A stretch of DNA of 64,000 bases from an uncultured Desulfosarcina sp. (GTDB taxonomy: Bacteria; Desulfobacterota; Desulfobacteria; Desulfobacterales; Desulfosarcinaceae): contig NZ_OY764190.1 in NCBI RefSeq assembly GCF_963668215.1, positions 186,001 to 250,000 of the forward strand, read 5' to 3'. The position numbers were made by a program, and so were the translations under genes. How positions within the stretch are numbered: position 1 is the first letter of the stretch; every line of letters starts with the position of its first letter. Below the pieces are notes generated by a model. That model ran no database searches. It had not been told where the DNA came from and worked only from the letters and a program-made list of their open reading frames with translations. Shown here piece after piece: positions 61,319 to 64,000 of this stretch.

Positions 61319-62768
61319 GATTGACTCCCAGCGGAAGCGTCAGGCAGACGGACAGGCCGCCCAACGGGCTTTTCTCAGCCCAGATCCGGCCGCCGTGGCC
61401 CCTGACGATATGCCTGCAGATGGACAGCCCCAGTCCGCTGCCGCCCGTGCCGCGGCTTCTCGACGGGTCCACCCGATAGAGACGGTCGAACAACCGGGCA
61501 AGATCCTTTTCAGGCACGCCGGGGCCGGAATCCTGAAAGCGGATCGTCATTTCCCCGTTGGCGGCTGTACCCGTGATTTCAAGGGTGCCCGAAGCCTGCG
61601 CGTAGCGGCAGGCATTTTCCAGGATGTTGGCAAAAACCTGCTCCAGGCGGTCGGCATCCCCTTCGATGGCATACCCCCGGATATCTTCCAATGATCGGAT
61701 GCAGGCGATCCGGCATTGTTCCATACGATTCCGGTAGCGGTCCAGCACATCTTCCAGCACGCTTTTTAAAATCACCCGCTGTTTGTCGATGAAAAGCCGG
61801 TCCGAATCGGCCATGGAGAGCAGATGCAGGTCTTCCACCAGCTTGCCGAGCCTCAAGACCTCTGCATGCAGGGAAGCCAGGTTTCCCGGCGTGGGCTCGC
61901 GCACGCCGTCTTCCAGGGCCTCGATTTCTCCCCGCAGCACGGCCAGGGGAGTCCGCAGTTCGTGGGAGATATCGGTCAGCCATTGGCAGCGCATCTTCTC
62001 ATACGCCTCGAGGGTTTCGGCCATCTGGTTGAAATGACCGGCCAGTTGGTCAAGCTCGTCCCGGGTGGTGGATCGGATGCGAACGGCAAAATTGCGGTTG
62101 GCCAGCTGCCGGGTCCCTTCGGTAAGCCGCCGAACGGGCTTCAACAGGTGCCGCGAAAACAAAAAGGCAATCAACGCCGTTACCGCCACCACGATGCCAC
62201 CCACCAGGTAAAACTGTCGGGTCTGGCGTTTCATCAGATCAGCCGGCGGCCCGGACTTCATCCGCTCGTCCCGGTTCAGGCCCAGCTTGCCGACAATGCG
62301 GCCGTTTACGTCGATATCCACGACCAGCTCCCCGGCGGAGCCCGCCGAGCGGCCGAAAACCGGCCGGAGCTGGTCATCCACCAGCCAGATTTGCCGGAAA
62401 TCCCCTCCGGGAGCCCCTTCCGGTGGCGGCGGCGGGGGAGCCGGCGCCTTCACGCCCGAAGGCAGCGGCCGCAAGTGCTCTTTCCCTTCCATTGCCATGT
62501 GCAGCAAGCGCTGCCAGGCCTGCGGATCGTTTGCAATGCCCTGCCAGCCGTTGTTGGCGAGGTAGGACGCGCGCAGCAGCGGCACCAGCGCCTCCAGTCG
62601 CTCCAAGTCCACCTGGCGGACATAGTCCCGGAAAGAGTGTTCGACGAGATGCCGCGAAAAAGCCATGGCGCCAACGACGATGGCCAGGATCAGAAAAAAA
62701 GCCCCGAACAGTTTCAACGCCAGTCTGATTTTCAATATCCGCAGCGTAATCAATCTGTTTTGCCTCAT
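61308..62768 (-). CDS. Sensor histidine kinase, BaeS-like
   Basis: A 486-residue membrane kinase. TM1 is about residues 13-37 and TM2 about 186-206. The periplasmic sensor between them contains a proline run at 109-117, and a HAMP domain follows. His269 lies in LTDISHELRTPLAVL. The HATPase domain contains ILENACRYAQ, QDSGPGVP and GSGLGLSICRHIV. I chose ATG at 62768 over a longer frame with a non-conserved leader; its ribosome site is weak. It is translated just ahead of its response regulator. Confidence 0.9.
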   Translation of the reverse strand: MRQNRLITLRILKIRLALKLFGAFFLILAIVVGAMAFSRHLVEHSFRDYVRQVDLERLEALVPLLRASYLANNGWQGIANDPQAWQRLLHMAMEGKEHLRPLPSGVKAPAPPPPPPEGAPGGDFRQIWLVDDQLRPVFGRSAGSAGELVVDIDVNGRIVGKLGLNRDERMKSGPPADLMKRQTRQFYLVGGIVVAVTALIAFLFSRHLLKPVRRLTEGTRQLANRNFAVRIRSTTRDELDQLAGHFNQMAETLEAYEKMRCQWLTDISHELRTPLAVLRGEIEALEDGVREPTPGNLASLHAEVLRLGKLVEDLHLLSMADSDRLFIDKQRVILKSVLEDVLDRYRNRMEQCRIACIRSLEDIRGYAIEGDADRLEQVFANILENACRYAQASGTLEITGTAANGEMTIRFQDSGPGVPEKDLARLFDRLYRVDPSRSRGTGGSGLGLSICRHIVRGHGGRIWAEKSPLGGLSVCLTLPLGVNHGQ

Positions 62769-62942
62769 CGCCCGTTGATGGTGATTCCGATGCAATAACG
62801 GTAATAAACATTTTGCCGGATTGCAATCCACATCCCGATGGTGTCGGCAAAAGTTATATTTTCATCATATTTTCTCCACATTTTAATGCTATACGGTCGG
62901 GTCGATTGAGTCAGTTATCTCAAAAATGAAAGGATATCGAAA

Positions 62943-63389
62943 ATGAAAAGAATCAAAAGCAGGGAAAGTTTGATCGCCGTCTCGCTCATGGCGGCAGTGT
63001 GGTTTTTACCGTGTGTGGCGGGTGCCCAAGGCGGTCCTCCGCCGCCCATGGACGGCGGGTCTTTTATCCAGCATTTCGACAAGGATGGAGACGGCATGGT
63101 TTCGGCCTCCGAGTTTCCCGGCGATGAAAGCCAATTCAACCGGATGGACAAAGACGGCAGCGGGTATATCGAAGAAAGCGAAGCGTCCCAGGGACCGCCT
63201 CCCGGCGGTCACGGCCCCGGCGCATCGATAGATGATCTGGACCAGGACGGCGACGGCATGGTGTCCGAATCCGAATTCCACGGACCGCCTGAAATTTTCG
63301 ATCGCCTGGACACGGACGGCGATGGACTGCTCAGCGAAACGGAACTGGCCGCCGAGCGCCGGCCCGGACCTCCGCCCGAGCATGAGTAG
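62943..63389 (+). CDS. Exported EF-hand protein with four calcium-binding loops
   Basis: A 148-residue protein with a signal peptide (about 1-29, ending CVAGAQG) and four EF-hand loops: DKDGDGMVSASE, DKDGSGYIEESE, DQDGDGMVSESE and DTDGDGLLSETE. All have Asp/Glu at the chelating positions. The loops are separated by Pro/Gly-rich linkers. It probably binds calcium in the periplasm or at the cell surface. AAAGGA precedes the ATG. It is divergent from the BaeSR-like pair and six bases ahead of the next gene, with which it forms an operon. Confidence 0.9.
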   Translation: MKRIKSRESLIAVSLMAAVWFLPCVAGAQGGPPPPMDGGSFIQHFDKDGDGMVSASEFPGDESQFNRMDKDGSGYIEESEASQGPPPGGHGPGASIDDLDQDGDGMVSESEFHGPPEIFDRLDTDGDGLLSETELAAERRPGPPPEHE

Positions 63390-63395
63390 CCAGCC

Positions 63396-64000
63396 ATGAC
63401 GATGTCGACCAAAGCTGTCCGCTTGCGGAAAATTTCGCCGCTGCTGCGAAATGCCGCGGCCGTCTGCATCCTGGCGATAGCGATCTTCTTCGTGGGCTGC
63501 GCCGCCCAGCAGGTGGACGGCCGATGGCGCACGGAGAAGATCGCCGCCGACGGATCGGACGGCGAATGGCAAAATGCCCCCCAATTTTACGATCGGGACC
63601 GGCAACTGACCCTTCGCCTCGCCAATGACGACCAGGCCCTTTATTTGTGCCTGTCCACGGGCAGCGAGGATTTTACCCGTCAGCTGCAAATGACCGGCCT
63701 GACAATCTGGATCGATCCTGCAGGGGGCGACGCGAAAGTCCTGGGCATCCATATTCCGGGCGGAGAGCCAGGCAGGCCCGGCTCTGGATCAGGCGGTCCT
63801 TTGCCGCCGGGTTCCAGCCCACCGGATCCGGACCGTAAGCAAAGCGAAGGTCCCGGAGACCAGCCGCCTGCCGCGCATCCTTTTCAGCCGCTGCAAAAAA
63901 TCGCCATCACCTATGCCGATACTACGGGTCCGTTGACCATGAGTATGGATGAAGTGCGGCGGACCGGCATCGACATCGCGATCGACCGACTGGCGGACCA
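63396..64000 (+). CDS. Lipoprotein with CBM9/DOMON-like domain (3' end outside window)
   Basis: The frame runs off the window after about 201 residues. The N-terminus has a basic region, a hydrophobic stretch and a lipobox, FFVGCAAQ. A domain follows in which DGSDGEWQNAPQF, LTLRLANDDQALYLCLS and LTIWIDPAGG resemble CBM9/DOMON-like beta-sandwich modules, then a Pro/Gly-rich linker. It starts at ATG 63396 or 63402, directly after the EF-hand gene. It would sit in the outer membrane or periplasm. Function not assigned. Confidence 0.8.
   Translation, partial: MTMSTKAVRLRKISPLLRNAAAVCILAIAIFFVGCAAQQVDGRWRTEKIAADGSDGEWQNAPQFYDRDRQLTLRLANDDQALYLCLSTGSEDFTRQLQMTGLTIWIDPAGGDAKVLGIHIPGGEPGRPGSGSGGPLPPGSSPPDPDRKQSEGPGDQPPAAHPFQPLQKIAITYADTTGPLTMSMDEVRRTGIDIAIDRLAD

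Overview
The window reads as chromosome of a strictly anaerobic member of the Desulfobacterota (sulfate-reducer type, Desulfosarcina/Desulfobacteraceae-like). The basis is the mix of genes: a glycyl radical enzyme with its activase, a Desulfovibrio-type hybrid cluster protein beside a Crp/Fnr regulator with an HcpR-like operator, a membrane heterodisulfide-reductase-type Fe-S oxidoreductase, B12-dependent ribonucleotide reductase, many sensor kinases and several palindromic intergenic repeat families. The lineage is inferred from gene content, not computed.

Layout. 1-1838: end of a glycyl radical enzyme and its radical-SAM activase. 1875-11166: a lower-GC foreign island. It holds a BamHI-family restriction-modification system (divergent methyltransferase, C-protein with a perfect C-box palindrome, endonuclease, second methyltransferase). 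An IS4-family element with a 9-bp target duplication interrupts the second methyltransferase gene. A second, inverted copy of that IS lies beyond mscS, has its own 9-bp duplication, and is itself split by an unrelated IS. 11282-17478: site-2 protease, a Cpx-like lipoprotein/regulator/kinase set and a large PAS kinase. 17514-23228: hcp with ferredoxin, HD-domain protein and an FAD oxidoreductase on one strand, divergent from an HcpR-like regulator. 23535-28206: small wHTH-like protein, enolase, an exported protein and CTP synthase. 28329-32840: two tandem chemoreceptors with near-identical signalling halves and matching sigma-28 promoters. 32872-36411: an old-yellow-enzyme-type reductase, a nonsense-interrupted NAD(P)-binding gene and an alpha/beta hydrolase. 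36861-44094: a binding protein with a hybrid kinase, a frameshifted binding-protein gene, cupin, amidohydrolase, iron-sulfur flavoprotein and acetyltransferase. 44204-48264: rhomboid-like protein without the catalytic serine, a small internally duplicated protein, nrdJ and a lipoprotein with an HExxH motif.

48302-60374 is the most coherent metabolic locus: RpiR regulator and HdrD-like membrane Fe-S protein on one strand; soxB-soxD-soxA-soxG, a second FAD amine oxidoreductase and etfB-etfA on the other. I read it as an anaerobic, ETF-coupled sarcosine (N-methylglycine) dehydrogenase: electrons would pass from SoxBDAG to EtfBA to the HdrD-like protein to menaquinone, and the methyl carbon to tetrahydrofolate. 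SoxBDAG is normally described as an O2-using oxidase, so this wiring deserves a direct test.

60635-64000: a BaeSR-like two-component pair divergent from an exported EF-hand protein and a lipoprotein that runs off the end. I found no tRNA, rRNA or CRISPR array.
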